A stretch of 64,000 nucleotides of DNA, taken from NCBI GenBank assembly GCA_964036275.1, contig OZ038436.1, positions 5,736,936 through 5,800,935 on the forward strand, in the 5' to 3' direction. Shown here piece after piece: positions 34,300 through 46,559 of this stretch. A program made the position numbers and the translations under genes. Source of the DNA: Litoditis marina. Lineage: Eukaryota; Nematoda; Chromadorea; Rhabditida; Rhabditidae. The stretch's first letter is position 1, and each line of letters opens with the position of its first letter. A model generated the notes under the pieces. That model searched no databases. It saw only the letters and a list, made by a program, of their open reading frames with translations, and was not told the origin of the DNA.

Positions 34300-34480
34300 A
34301 CTATGTGTCTACCAGATTTGCAGGCAAAACACCATGACAAATTGATACATTGCGTTTTGGTATCATTTTTCCATGGCAAATCTGCCAGCAAATAGGAGGT
34401 CGCAAATCTACCAGCAAATCATTGACGCGGCGGTAATTGAAATCTACCAAAAAACTTGTCGCACTTTTCAAAACCAATTC
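34300..34480. repeat. GCAAATCTACCAG-type repeat fragment
   Basis: CTCTGAAACTATGTGTCTAC and several GCAAATCTGCCAGC/GCAAATCTACCAGC words recur inverted at 38285-38400 (GCAAATCTGGTAGACACAT). Confidence 0.6.
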
Positions 34481-34489
34481 CATTTAAAA

Positions 34490-37400
34490 AACATGAATAT
34501 AACATATTTATGCGTACAAACAACAAAAATGATATTCGTACATTGAAATTTTCTGAGAAGATTGCGAAAAATGAATAATCAACTAAAAATGACACAAAAA
34601 GATAAAAAAGAACCTAATATCAACAACAGTTACGAGAACGAATAAGATGAATGATAATGATAACCGGTACACAAAGCAATTTGACTAGGTTGTGACTGTC
34701 GTTGAAACCAAAAACACGTCTGAGATACAAAAATCAATTAACAAAAAGGTGGAAGCGATTACCTCAAGGGAATAGGTAGTAGAGATAATTCGTATTTAGT
34801 ATTGTTGTGCATAGTAGGGATTAAACTTGAATCTTAAACACTATGGCCACAAAACATCAAGGTTGCCGATTGAAAACCTGAGGTACATACTAAATATATT
34901 TCAGAACGAAGTAACTGCACAGAAAAGGGGCGATTTTCATTTCGAACCAAAAGCGAACCTATTCTTCCCGAACCTTGTGATCCGTTTCATGGTCGAATTC
35001 GAAAACACAAAGATTGGACCAAACAAATTGATGTAATTATTGCTAAGAGTTAGTCGACTAAGCAACTTTGGTTCGAGTACGAAGCTGGCTCGTTTTCTTA
35101 CCGAACCTCTCGGTTACGGTTCGGGAAGGTTATGTTCGGAAAAATTCGGTTTGTGGAAAAAAAGTTAGCCTCTTCGAAGGTCTATAGATAAAGATCCAAA
35201 TGAACAAACTGATGAACAAAACAATAAACAAACATATGTGTGATTTTCCCCTTTTGGTTATAGAAGAAAATACTAAGCCACGGATGTTCATTTAAGAATG
35301 CAGAGAAAGAATTTCCATAAGTTGTGAGTTTTGTATTCTCTCCGGGGTTAGCCTATACACACACATGTAAGAGGAAAAAGAACTTACACACGTATAGAAT
35401 AGAAGCAATTAAATCTAACAATTTCAACACTAATCAAGAAATTTACCAACGAGTTTTCAGTCGAGAAATTCCATCAAACGAAAACGAGAATCCTAAATTC
35501 GCACTTCCTCACATAGTTCAGTCCTTCTTAGTTTCGATGTCATCTGAAATATACACAGTTAGAAACCGAAAAACATGGCATGTGAGGTGGCGGAGGAGGA
35601 AAGTAAGAGAAGTTTACTTGTATCCTGTGCTTATATTTAATTAAACATTTTTATCATAATTTAATGACATTTCTACTGCCAAATTCAAATCCTCGTATAG
35701 TCTACATGAGCCGCAACCATATTCACTAGTCACACTTACTGGGACGTTGAAAGTTACACTAAATCTCACTTTCACATATATTTCTCACTCTTTTTCACTC
35801 GGCTTGTTGAAGGCAAAATATCGGCCATCACTAGGATGTTTCGCGATTGATAAGACCAAAATCAGAGAACGGGCTATTCGTTCGCCCAAAAGTCCAATGG
35901 TAAATAATTAACTTTCACACTTTTTCAATCTAAAAACGGAGTACTTATTGTCGACTAGTCAGCCCTTACTGGTGTATGTGCGCTGCTGGTAATTTGACGT
36001 TCAAAATCAAAACCCCAAGTTGTTAAGTTGATACGACTGCACACAGTGGTGATGGTGACCATTTTTTGTTTAGATAGATTTTACTTGTGTATGGTAAAAC
36101 CTCACCTTTTCTACTACTGTTTTGAATATGAGAAACTGGAGAAGTGATCCAATAACGAACTGTCACGTTTCAATCTCTAATCTCTAGTCTGTATCAGTCG
36201 CACCTGGTAGTATAACTGTGAACGATTCTCCCATGTCTCACGAGTGACGGAAGATTGGCTTTGGCGCTTTGGCCATGCCAGCTATTTTTCCACCTTCGAA
36301 CAGTCGGATTAAGGTGATACATCTGCAATTCGTAAAACTGACTCAGTACGACTTCTGTTTCTTGAATGTTGGATCTTAGATAATCAGAGCTGAAGAAAAC
36401 GTGAATACAGTTGAGGTAACGCGCGCGTGCAACTTGTGGTCACCCCTGGTAAAAACTGTCATTTTTAGTCTGCCTATCAACACAGCTAGTGCACAGTTGA
36501 AAATCGCTAAACTGGATTCGAAATTCCTTATTTTCGGTTCACCACATTTCCGAGATCGTCTTTTAACTTTTAAGCTTTCAACCTTACTGATGTATGATTG
36601 TTCAAATCGGACAATATGAATACCGAACGAACCTCTCCCTTTTTATCCAGCCGGTTTTCGAAGTATTGATGTAGCCATCTGACGCTCGGCTGCCTTTCAC
36701 TTCTGCCACTGCAAAACGTAAGAATTCAATGTGAAAAAACGACTTGAAGAGAATAATAGGCATAATCCGTCAAACGTGGCCAAATTTTGACGATGGGTGC
36801 CATTTGATTCCATAAACTAGACAAGACACAACTTAAATGAATTCGTTTGAATTTTGAATCATATGAAAAGAACATGGACTGATATTAAATTATAGACTCT
36901 GTCTGACCAAAGTTGCTGCGCTGGATAATTCAATGTTCGAAATCAAAACTCTAAGCTGCACTGCTGCACACTATTATTTCCTCATTTACAGCTTATACAA
37001 CAAAAAAACCGGGTCCTATTTGTGTCGGCGGTGGCGCAGCCCATCTAGAAAACGCGTGCATCATGCCTCATCCTCAGCAATAACGATTCAAGTGAGCAAT
37101 AGATAACAGATAGGCAATATGTGTAAACAAAACTACAAAACACTCACGTTTACTTCTCTCATTGAAGGGCTGCAACTGTGACGTGAAGTCCAGACAAAAA
37201 CCACGAAAATCTCACCAGTCTATTCGCGTGCCGTCTGGCCTGGAATTAATAGGCATACGTCACAATGAAATAACGTAGTCTCGGTTGTCAGAACATGAAA
37301 CTGACTAAGCGATGAAAAGTGGTCCGTTTTTAGCTTCAAACACGTGAAAACTGATGATTCCGTACCAAAATCAAATAAATTTTACCGTTTTCAACGATAA

Positions 37401-37650
37401 AGTAGTCGGTTTTTCGATTTTTTCTGACTATTTGGACAACTTTACTGGTATATGTCTAATTCATATGTCAGACTATTCACTTCACTGAGAAACATCAGAA
37501 TTTAAGAATTCAAAAGACAATAAAACTGATTGTTTTCAACATTCATACCAGACCATACCACTGTTTGGAACGCGCACGTTAGCAACCAGTTTGGGCTGAA
37601 CGAGCAATTTCTGTTTTTTATCCAAAAAATATCAAATACTAGAAAGTAGT
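34490..37650. other. Gene-free stretch
   Basis: Short frames only (for example 35324-35644 and 36401-36619), without credible splice sites or paralogue support. The GGTTCGG relic at 34934-35150 is the only element identified. Confidence 0.45.
34934..35150. mobile_element. Diverged GGTTCGG-type element
   Basis: Mirror words CGAACCAAAAGCGAACC and GGTTACGGTTCGGGAAGG flank a centre with TTTCATGGTCGAATTCG. It is degenerate, with no clear target duplication. Confidence 0.5.
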
Positions 37651-37656
37651 ACCAAC

Positions 37657-37763
37657 CTGGTGCTATTGGAGAAAATGAAGGCCTTGTGGATACTAGACAG
37701 ATCATAAATTATCAGGTTCAGGGCGGTCTTGCGAAGTACGGCATGACTGTAACCGGATACAAT
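37657..37763 (-). CDS. Possible isolated exon, low confidence
   Basis: A CTTGTTCCAG acceptor and a CAG|GTTGGT donor bound 107 bases with one open frame (including LRKTALNLIIYDLSS). It is less A/T-rich than its surroundings. The opposite strand is also open here, no neighbouring exon was found and no family is recognised, so this may be chance. Confidence 0.2.
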
Positions 37764-38284
37764 CTGGAACAAGGCAGACATGAAAAATCACAGAGAGACA
37801 GAGATGAAACACATCAAGTTATAGAGAAAACTAGCTCATTACAAAATGTCGTTCGTTTGAACCATAAGAATATGAATGTTCAGTGCAAACTCATCATAGT
37901 TTGACTATTTTTGAGAAAGGCAAAACATTTATAGAAAAAAGTATGGAGTAATAGTCAAATCTGAATACTTATTCAAAAATTTCAACTATGTGCACAATAT
38001 ACAATCGGAAAACCTCTTTGATATTTTAATTAACCACTGTAATTTCAAATTTGTGTATAACGTAAATAAGAAACGCATTCTTTCAACTTCAAATAAAGGG
38101 ACAACTCAATCACTATAAAAGATTGCCCCCACTACAATATTGTAGTTTAAATTATGGATGGAAACTACATGATATAACACAATGAAACAATAATAAACAT
38201 AACTGACATAAAATTTTTGAAAAATGGCGGCGTCTTCAAAAACGAGGCTTGCGCCAGTGAATGAGTGCGCCAGGTAACCCAGTG

Positions 38285-38400
38285 CAGGCGCATTCTCGGT
38301 GTGGTTGCAAATTTGCTAGACAAATCGGGTATGGTTGCAAATTTACCAGATTTTTCAACTTTGGTCGCAAATCTGGTAGACACATTGTTTCAGAGAATGT
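38285..38400. repeat. GCAAATTTGCTAG / GCAAATCTGGTAG repeat fragment
   Basis: Three spaced GGTTGCAAATTT or GGTCGCAAATCTGG words, related in inverse orientation to 34300-34480. Confidence 0.6.
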
Positions 38401-38450
38401 TGAGCCAGTGTATAAAGAAGTGCTGACACATTCAACCATTTTAGAAATGT
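38401..38450 (-). promoter_or_regulatory. Cassette GGTTGAATGTGTCAGC + CTTTATACA
   Basis: The minus strand reads CATTTCTAAAATGG, GTTGAATGTGTCAGCACT, then TCTTTATACACTGG. Nearly the same block of about 45 bases is at 41996-42039 (+) and 59990-60031 (+) in unrelated flanks. Confidence 0.4.
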
Positions 38451-38834
38451 ATACACGCTGTTATCGTTAAATATGCGGTCGTGCACTGTTGTAAACTCGT
38501 AGTCGAAATGTACTGGGAGATTTCAGTACGTCTGTGTACAAGATAAAAGTTAACTAATCTAATTAGAAAACAATCAATATGTTTAGATAATAGGAGTACA
38601 TTAAATAATAAAATTGCATCAAACAATTTTGAAATATTCTCAGTTACAAAACGAAACAAGAAGAAGTTATGTAGTTATATTGGGACGATGAAGTATCTTT
38701 GGTTAAACTAGTGCCTCGTTTCGCTTCCAAATGTACTTTTTCCTTGGTTTGAGAGATGTTGTTTGTGAAAACTGTGTACATTGCATTTTGACATTACATG
38801 TCATCAGTGTTTTCTGACATTATCCGCAATTTCT

Positions 38835-38854
38835 GGGGGGGGGGGGGGGGGGGG
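38835..38854 (+). repeat. G20 homopolymer
   Basis: Twenty consecutive G. It immediately precedes a GATGCGCTGGAGTGTTTCAC block. A possible G-quadruplex. Confidence 0.95.
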
Positions 38855-39311
38855 ATACCCATGTTATGATGCGCTGGAGTGTTTCACACTCATCATCACT
38901 TAGCTCCACCCAGAAAACCCCCATAATGTTCGAAATCGACTAAAAGGAGTTTTCTGTCAGAACAACACAATAATTATATTACTTTCAATCGCAGTTCACC
39001 AATTGTTTCTTCAATATTACATAACAAGAAAAAAAACTTGGTAAACACTATTGCTGACGTTGAAACGCTATCGTATTGTCGTGAATCACTGTTTCACCTT
39101 TACTATAAAATAAATGCAAAACAAAAGAAGTTGGTGAATCCTTTTTCTCGGTAGGGCATAACACACGACATTAAATGATTACGGGGGAGTGTCAGTGAAA
39201 TGATTTTGACCATACCTTGCCGCTAATGAGTTTAGAGCAGAACAGATGGAAATATTCTAATCATAATGAAAAGTTTTTTTTCTCAAGTAGCGCCATACGT
39301 ATAAACCACAT

Positions 39312-39340
39312 TCTCTTATATAATAGACGGAACATTCTGT
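39312..39340 (-). promoter_or_regulatory. Cassette AGAATGTTCCGTC + TATTATATAAG
   Basis: It is related to 57916-57942 (AAATGTTTCGTC + AGTATATAAGAG). Confidence 0.3.
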
Positions 39341-39994
39341 TGAAGGAACATTCCATAAACAATCAATTATAGCGAATACTAAGAATTGATTGTTTTCCAC
39401 AGTGAAAGTTACTTTTTAGTTTTTTGAAATATTATATTGTATTCACGCTAAATGAACATTCAAATAATGATTTTTCTTCAATAATACTTTTGTTTGTAAC
39501 CCGTTAATTTTCTTTTTTCATCAGTACTGGTAGAAACACAAGAGAACAACTCTCGGAATGAACATTACAAACTAGTATTCCGAAATCAGAATAGAAAAGC
39601 GTGTTGTAGGGTCCCAGCATAAATGACACATGTGTGAATATCAACTTCGAAGTGGTTCACATAATCGTGCTTCTTTAACAATTCTAAAAGTGAACACGAG
39701 TGTATTTTATTGATTCTCTACAAATCGTCAAACAGCTATATTAGCAGTATAAGCTTCTTTGTCCATAGGATAATAGTGAAACATTTTTGTTGTTGAACAC
39801 GTTTCCAAGGACTTTTCTTTCATAAAAACTGTAATGATGACACAGTGTTTCGTTCCATTTCACTCACCGAAAGTTGACTTGTTATGAAACTGAAAAGGTT
39901 CTACAGAGAAGCGTTATTTGTACGGAAAACATCGTAATCCTCCCACAACTGATACGGTAACTTTTGTAGTTCGAGAGGGTTTATTGTACAATCG

Positions 39995-40340
39995 TCCCCC
40001 CCCTTGAGCCGAAATAGGTTGGAATCCGACCCGTAGTACAATCGCCCCCCCCCCCCCCCCCCCCCCCCCTGGGGGGGGGGGGTGATTGTACAACGTCCTT
40101 CTTTACTGCAGGTTTGGATTGAGTGGGGGGCGATTGTTAAACAGGTCCGGGGTTGTACTATTACCCCCCATTTTGAATTGTGGGGGTGATTGTTAAACGT
40201 CGACATTGTACAATTACCCCCCATTTACAATCACCCCCCATTTACAATCACCCCCCTCTCTATAGGAAATCGTATTGGGAGGGGGGTGATAGTACTACGG
40301 GGGGGGGGGGGAGGACTTAAGGTGAGGGGGGGGGGGGGCA
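39995..40340. repeat. Poly-C/poly-G region with GATTGTACAATC words
   Basis: C25-T-G12 at 40045-40082, then many CACCCCCC, TTACCCCCC and GGGGGGTGAT blocks next to ATTGTACAAT words in both orientations, and G13-14 runs near 40300-40340. The frame at 39901-40224 is a by-product. Confidence 0.9.
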
Positions 40341-40675
40341 ATTGTACAATTTTCCCGTTCGAGAACAAGTCCATATTTTATTTGTTAACGAATTTTATTT
40401 TTGGGGTAGTTGTTTTCTCTCATTCCTACGCATGCCCAATGCTTATCGTTTGGCGAGAAATTGTGGCAATATAAATACGGTGTGCGACATTTGAGTATGT
40501 GAACTCGTGTTTTTTTATAATAGCTTTATGACAAAAACCAAGGCTTAATTTCACTGTCAAACAGAATCGATTTGAGCATCGAGGGACGTGGGCACATCGA
40601 ATAAAATGCTTTAGAAGATGGGAAAGATGGTTGGTTGCGAAAAGATGGTTGGTTCCGCCAGAAATTCGCAATCGG

Positions 40676-40710
40676 TGGGTCAATGTTTCAGTCATGCTAT
40701 ATAACTTAAA
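40676..40710 (+). promoter_or_regulatory. Cassette CAATGTTTCAGTC + CTATATAAC
   Basis: GTTTCAG core with TATATAA 8-9 bases downstream, in otherwise single-copy sequence. Confidence 0.35.
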
Positions 40711-41587
40711 GGGTGAAATTGCGAACAATAGTTCGACTATATCCTCTAGAAAAATCATATAAATACGAAAAACAAAAACTTTTTAAGAAATTAGTAACAT
40801 TAGCCTTTTTGGAGGGGCTTTAATTTAATATCATTCAGTGGTATCTGGCTTTTGGGAACGTTGAAATAACCTTGGCGTCGTAAGGTTCTTGTCTGCTTTA
40901 TCTATACAATGTTGAACTGAGAGAGCTTCTAATCTGTTTTGTTTTGACTTGTGCACATCTACACTTTCCCGTTGTTTTTGCAAGAATACTTTTCGAGAAT
41001 ACCTTTCATGAGCTCGTTACACATTTAGATTGAATTTAGTAAAAAGTAAACATGGTTCCATTCTCACCTAATCACACTCCAACTTTTTCTCACACTTCCT
41101 ATTTTCACACTACGTCCCGCTGTTCCTCCGGGAACAGTGAGACGTGAAATAAGTATTTCATGTGAACAATTAGCCGCACTTGTTATCTACATGTGGTACA
41201 AGTTCACAAATGTTCAATACAAGCGAATACGAAAAGTCGATCCCTCGCCGAAGTAAAGGTTACTTTTTCTCAGTTTTTTTCAGAATAATATCTGGTTTAA
41301 AAGAAAATCTCGGTAGAATAACATGAAGTAGTGTATTTCCCCTGTGTGAAATGATACAAAGTTGTCAAAAATTCGAACAGTTTATACCTTATTCTTCTTT
41401 TTTCATCTGATGAGCGTGTCACATTATTTGGATGCAGAAAATATCTAAACTAATTTTTTGTTCAAATTGTCGTGTATGAGCGATGTATGCACATTTGGTG
41501 TTTACATTCTTGTTTGTTCACTATTTGATTTCTCATAATAATCTAGACAAAAATCGGCATGTTGACTTCATCGATCAACAAAACTAA

Positions 41588-41622
41588 GCTAGTATAAAAA
41601 GAGTTGCTGACACATTCAACCG
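41588..41622 (-). promoter_or_regulatory. Cassette GGTTGAATGTGTCAGC + TTTTTATAC
   Basis: Same core; the TATA-like block is TTTTTATACTAGC. Confidence 0.35.
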
Positions 41623-41995
41623 AATTAAAAGTGGACATGAATTTATATTTGTTCAGGATATCCCAATCTTCAAACATGCATCAGAAACCAAACACCAGTT
41701 GAAGTAATCTGAGAGCATCTTGTATCCCCGTGTTTAAAATAATAATAACGTAATCCAATGAGATTCCCCACCTTTCCAGAAAAATCCGAAGAAAAGCAAT
41801 GTTTTTTGACATGTCACTCTCGTTGACTAGTGGGGGAAAGAAGCCAGGTTTTGGTGCACTTGGGTTTTTTTCACTTATCACTTGTCAGTTTACGAAACAC
41901 ATAACATTTGTATCTGGAAGAAGCATTCGGTGAGCTATAATGGTTTTCACGATGTCTCGTGCGATTTAGCGAATGAAACGAGGGTCTCCCCACTT

Positions 41996-42039
41996 TTAGA
42001 ATGGTTGAATGTGTCAGCGCCTCTTTATACAATGGCTCA
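41996..42039 (+). promoter_or_regulatory. Cassette GGTTGAATGTGTCAGC + CTTTATACA
   Basis: It reads TTTTAGAATGG, GTTGAATGTGTCAGCGCC, then TCTTTATACAATGGCTCA. It is very close to 38401-38450 reversed. Confidence 0.4.
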
Positions 42040-42396
42040 TTTCCATTTCTATCGTTGAAATCCAGTTATCGAGCTGTTTAAATATGAATACATTAAATAA
42101 CATATTTCGCATTTGGTTATCTTTTAGTTTACAATCCATTGAGTTATAATAATCAAAATACTGTTTATTCACTCTCGTTCAACAAATGTTCACATAATAC
42201 ACGTTACATATTGCTTCTTTCACAATCGTCATTGAAACAAGAGTCTGTGTGGAAATTGTCTGGAAATCGTAGACAAATATGTTCTGTCTTTTACGTTTAG
42301 TTCATTTTGTTCCTAATTATTTCCGGATTGTAACGATTTGTAACGGATTTTTTTGTAATTTTGGTTTCATCATAACTTGCTCGAGCTAGACGGAGG

Positions 42397-42563
42397 TTCT
42401 TCCGACACGTGAACATCCCGGCCTTCTACCCCAACCTGCGTCTCCTCTAAACGCATGCTATTTCTGGTCTCTCACATTGGGATACGAGTGTCGCGAAATA
42501 GTACGCAGAACGAAGAGACGCAGTATCGGTCGAAGAGGTCGGTTGTTGAAGCATACGTACTCT
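42397..42563. mobile_element. GAGTACGTATGC foldback MITE, diverged copy 2
   Basis: It ends in GAAGCATACGTACTC and has mirrored CTGCGTCTC / GAGACGCAG words inside. The left terminus is degraded (GAGGTTCTTCCGACACG). Confidence 0.6.
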
Positions 42564-42733
42564 GAAAGAGAATATGCACACTAAAAGAATCCGAAGTGAA
42601 GTTCTGTTTGTAATCAAGATGGATTTGTTCGCACTATTTAGTGGAAAACTGCGTGGTACGTCAAAAATACCATAAATGAACGATTGGATTATCTTGATTT
42701 GATGTCCTTTTATCAAATTACTTAAGCCAATAT

Positions 42734-42777
42734 GTTTATAAAGAATTCCTTACACATTCAAATATTTCTAGAAATGC
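42734..42777 (-). promoter_or_regulatory. Cassette TTTGAATGTGTAAGG + CTTTATAAA
   Basis: A variant core preceded by the shared CATTTCTAGAAA word. Confidence 0.3.
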
Positions 42778-42779
42778 AC

Positions 42780-44590
42780 ATAAACTTCTCTACGTTCAGC
42801 TCGAAAAAAAAATTTGAACACATTACATCTATGGTTGGTTTACATAACTGTAGCATTAATAACATTCAAAAAATATAAAGAAGTGAATTAGAAGTCATTT
42901 CATTCCAATAATTAGTTGTCGTTTCAATCTATTGAGAGCTATTGTGAGCGAATGAGATAACAATTTATTTTATACCCCTTCCCCGGACTCCCAATCATAC
43001 CTCGGTTTGTGTACTCAACCTCTTTTAATACAAACCATAGGGAAATGTTTTCCAAATATGAGTTTGTTTGTATATAATCGTTTTCAATAAAATGCACCAT
43101 CGGGAGCGTGAAAATAATGTTAGTGGTATGTTTGTTGGAAACACAGATAATTGCTGTATCATTCAGACGATATTACGGAATTGTTTGTTTCAATCAATAT
43201 CGAATTTGGAGTTCTAAGAGGAGTTCAACACCGCTGAGAAAATAAAATAAAACAAGGATTGAATGAAACAATTTCAAGGAATTTAAGTTGAGTGTAAACA
43301 GATTTAACTCACGAAAAATATTGATCGCGCAGTTTTCCATTTAACATGCCTGTCAAGGTCGAAAAATTATTAAAAAACAAAGTATACTATATAAATGTTA
43401 GTACTACATACGAAGTCCTCAGAGTAAAAATCAGTGGAGCAAAATAGGTTTGGTTTGGTGTGTACCTTCGAATCAATAGCTTCATAATTTACTGGAACTT
43501 GTTATGCAAAAAGACAGGATTGGAAGAAGTAACAACAGTGTGCAATGTAACACTTAGTTGGGTGTGATAAGGTATAGAAGCGCGAATAAATATGAATCAA
43601 TGTTTCCATTCATTATAAGGAACGTCCATACATTGTTCATAGATTATAAACAATGTACTTAACCGGGGAGAACATATATTTATGTATGCTCTACATTTTT
43701 TGCGAATCCTGTCTCAGATTGCTTTGGCTCAGAATGTGTGTTGCAACGACAACTTTAGCAGGTAACTGAACTCTGTTCCCACTATGGTATGAAATCCATA
43801 GTCTCGCATGTTCACAAGAACAGATTTTTTTCGTGTAAAACTTGATAAAAAATAACGTTGAACGATTTTTTGTTGCAACCGGAATTTGGTCAATTTGTGG
43901 TGTGAGTGTTCATCTGTTTATTATATTGACTAATGTCATAAAATTCTATCATTAAGAATAGAACGAGCATTATTTGATTGTGGAATATCTGTTGCAAGCC
44001 CTTCTTCCAATTCTCTTTGTTTCACTATGAAAGCTCATCTGAAAAAAAACGATAGAACGAGATTAACAAAACTGTCTGCTTTGCTTTTCAATTAAGATGT
44101 TTTCAGATGAAAGGAGGGTTTCCTCAAGTTGTTTCTATATGTGAAGTTGATTTCAAATAAGGAAAGTTACCAGAGTACGAACTTCTAATCAAAAGGTCGT
44201 TTTTTCTTTCTCAACTTTTTTTTCTCAAAAAAAAACTCTCTCGAGTCTGGTAAACCCTGGTACGATCGAAACTCAACAGGCGTACTAATGGTAGTTGGTT
44301 GGTACCTTAGGAAAAAAACTAAGGAACTGAAAATATTCTACTTTCATGAACATCTTATGAACTTCAGAAACGATTTTATTTATCAAATTCAATATGAAAT
44401 TCAACTCGGTTGATTTCCTTTGTGAGAAACTTTTTCATGTATATCTTCAAATGGAAGACATTTGCCCCTAAATATAGAAAAAACTTTGTGTTGTTGATCA
44501 TAAATGTTATGTAGTACAATTTGTCTTCGTCAAAGAAATACGGTTAGAGTAAGTAAGCAAGTGAGTTAACACATTGCCTGACCGGCGACG
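42780..44590. other. Gene-free stretch
   Basis: A/T-rich; only short random frames and no repeat family identified apart from the cassette at its right edge. Confidence 0.45.
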
Positions 44591-44591
44591 T

Positions 44592-44622
44592 GCTTGAATG
44601 TTTCAGCAAGTTGTTAAAGATA
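44592..44622 (+). promoter_or_regulatory. Cassette CTTGAATGTTTCAGCA
   Basis: It has an exact GTTTCAGC core; the AT block is the weaker TTGTTAAAG. Confidence 0.3.
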
Positions 44623-44829
44623 CGATATAGACAGATTGCGGCAGTATGATTGCTTCCCGCCAAAAAATTAATTTTCCACCACAGCTTTAAGGCAAAAAAA
44701 ACGATGTTTTTACTTATTCATCTATGTCTTGTGAATTCTTACTGAAACTCCTATATTAGAAACACAACTTTTCCGTGCTGTTGTTTACCGTAAATGTTAA
44801 CGAAAACGTCAGAATTTTTAAAATCAATT

Positions 44830-45362
44830 ATGATTCATGAAAAAGTAGGGGCCCAACGACTGTGAGATTTGTCTTCTGCTGTGCGCCCCTTAGACAACTA
44901 CTCTCAAATGGAACAGCTACTGCTACAAAAACCGAAAAATACTACTATACTCAAGTATAACTGTTCATTACAAACATGCAAAAGTCGTAAAATATTTTCT
45001 CAAACCTGTTAACTAGAATCTACAAGTCACAGCTGCGAAAGAGAGAACAACTGTTGAATAATATGCCAAGTGTTATAGTACCTAGAATTGAAGTAATGAC
45101 CAAAACTGCAAACCATTGTGCACAAAACCAGGAACTCTATAATTGAGTACGTTGAGTTAACATCTGTGATTTGTAGATTCTAGTTAACAGGTTTGAGAAA
45201 ATATTTTACGACTTTTGCATGTTTGTAATGAACAGTTATACTTGAGTATAGTAGTATTTTTCGGTTTTTGTAGCAGTAGCTGTTCCATTTGAGAGTAGTT
45301 GTCTAAGGGGCGCACAGCAGAAGACAAATCTCACAGTCGTTGGGCCCCTACTTTTTCATGAA
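44830..45362. mobile_element. Palindromic element, copy 2
   Basis: It has the same long inverted arms as 5755-6284 (starting ATTCATGAAAAAGTAGGGGC). The TGACGTCA array lies on its right side here, so the composite unit is in inverted orientation. Confidence 0.8.
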
Positions 45363-45559
45363 TTTTTCTATTTTTGTATACATGCCGTAGGTATGTAGAG
45401 AGGTTGTTTGATCTGTACGGTGGTAAAATTGTTTTCTCAATTGACCACTTGTCAAGTATTACCATCATTCGAAGAAAATATGGCATCAACATTGCACTTC
45501 TGACAACTTACTTCATATGCCCTTCAAAATCCCAGAATACGTCATGTTTGAATGAAGTT

Positions 45560-45960
45560 TTATCGTGAATTGACCATTTCTAAGAAACTTTCAGCATTCG
45601 AAAACATATTTCACGTCAATTTTCTTAAGAGTTGACGTCATCTGGCCTTCTGAATTTCAGAAAAAGTCATATTTAGATAAAGTTTCATCGTTAATATACC
45701 ATTTTTAACATATTTTCTGCATTTGAAAATATATGTGACGTCATATTTGCACTTTCCAAAAATGACGTCATCTGGTCTCCAGAATCCCAGAATACGTCAC
45801 TCTTAGATTGAGTTCCACCGTTAATTCATCCTTTCTAAGATATTACCATCATTTGAAAATATATGTGACGTCAACTTTGCACTTTTCAAAAATGACGTCA
45901 TCCGAGCCCCAGAATCCTCGATGACGTCATCAGTAGAAGACTTACATCTAAATCGTTGTC
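45560..45960. repeat. TGACGTCA repeat array, inverted copy
   Basis: Units with TATGTGACGTCA and AATGACGTCATC contexts match 4840-5480 in reverse orientation. Confidence 0.7.
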
Positions 45961-46226
45961 AGTTCATGTCGTGGTATCATACTTCAAATTTTACTTGAAT
46001 TTCTTAGGACTGACTGAGTTATAACGCAATTTCATTTACCCCGACAGAGAGGGCGAGAGAGTGCACGAAATGAAGAGACGCAGAGACATTTTCAAAGACC
46101 CATAACTTGATACTAAATGATTTTTTTCGAAAAAAAGTTTGCGCCCCCAAGGTTTGAGTGGGACATCTGTCGTGTCCCCAATTTTCAGTCAAATCGGTTC
46201 ACACATAAAAATTTCCCAGAAGTGCG

Positions 46227-46228
<2 letters not shown>

Positions 46229-46307
<79 letters not shown>
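46229..46307 (+). repeat. (CA)n microsatellite, about 39 units
   Basis: An uninterrupted CA run next to CGGCGGAAGTTGGCG. The related short (GT)n run at about 4530-4545 sits in the same repeat context. Confidence 0.97.
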
Positions 46308-46309
<2 letters not shown>

Positions 46310-46479
46310 CGGAAGTTGGCGGTCTGCATGAAGCGCATAACGTCATAACTCGGCTCAAACATAATCAATTTTGTTCAAATTTTGAACATAGCTTGTACCA
46401 ATGCCATGAAAAATCAACAAATCATAGAAAGTCTTGATTTGCACGTTTGGGCCTTTTTGAGGGGAAACTAAAAAAACGG

Positions 46480-46545
46480 AGGCGCGCATTAGCCGGACCA
46501 AAGACAAATCTCGCACAGCGCTTCGCGCTGCGCGCGATTTTCTAT
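46480..46545. repeat. GCGCGCATTAGCCGGACC / CGCACAGCGCTTCGCGCTG repeat
   Basis: Inverse match to 4320-4400 (GCGCGATT, GGTCCGGCTAATGCGC). Related GCGC palindromes are at 11752-11775 and 47778-47802. Confidence 0.65.
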
Positions 46546-46559
46546 TACCCAGAATAATC

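Noticed and set aside
39901..40224. 107-codon minus frame with a glycine run
   Set aside because: Created by the poly-C/poly-G tract.
46117..46437. 106-codon plus frame rich in His-Thr
   Set aside because: It is mostly the (CA)n microsatellite.
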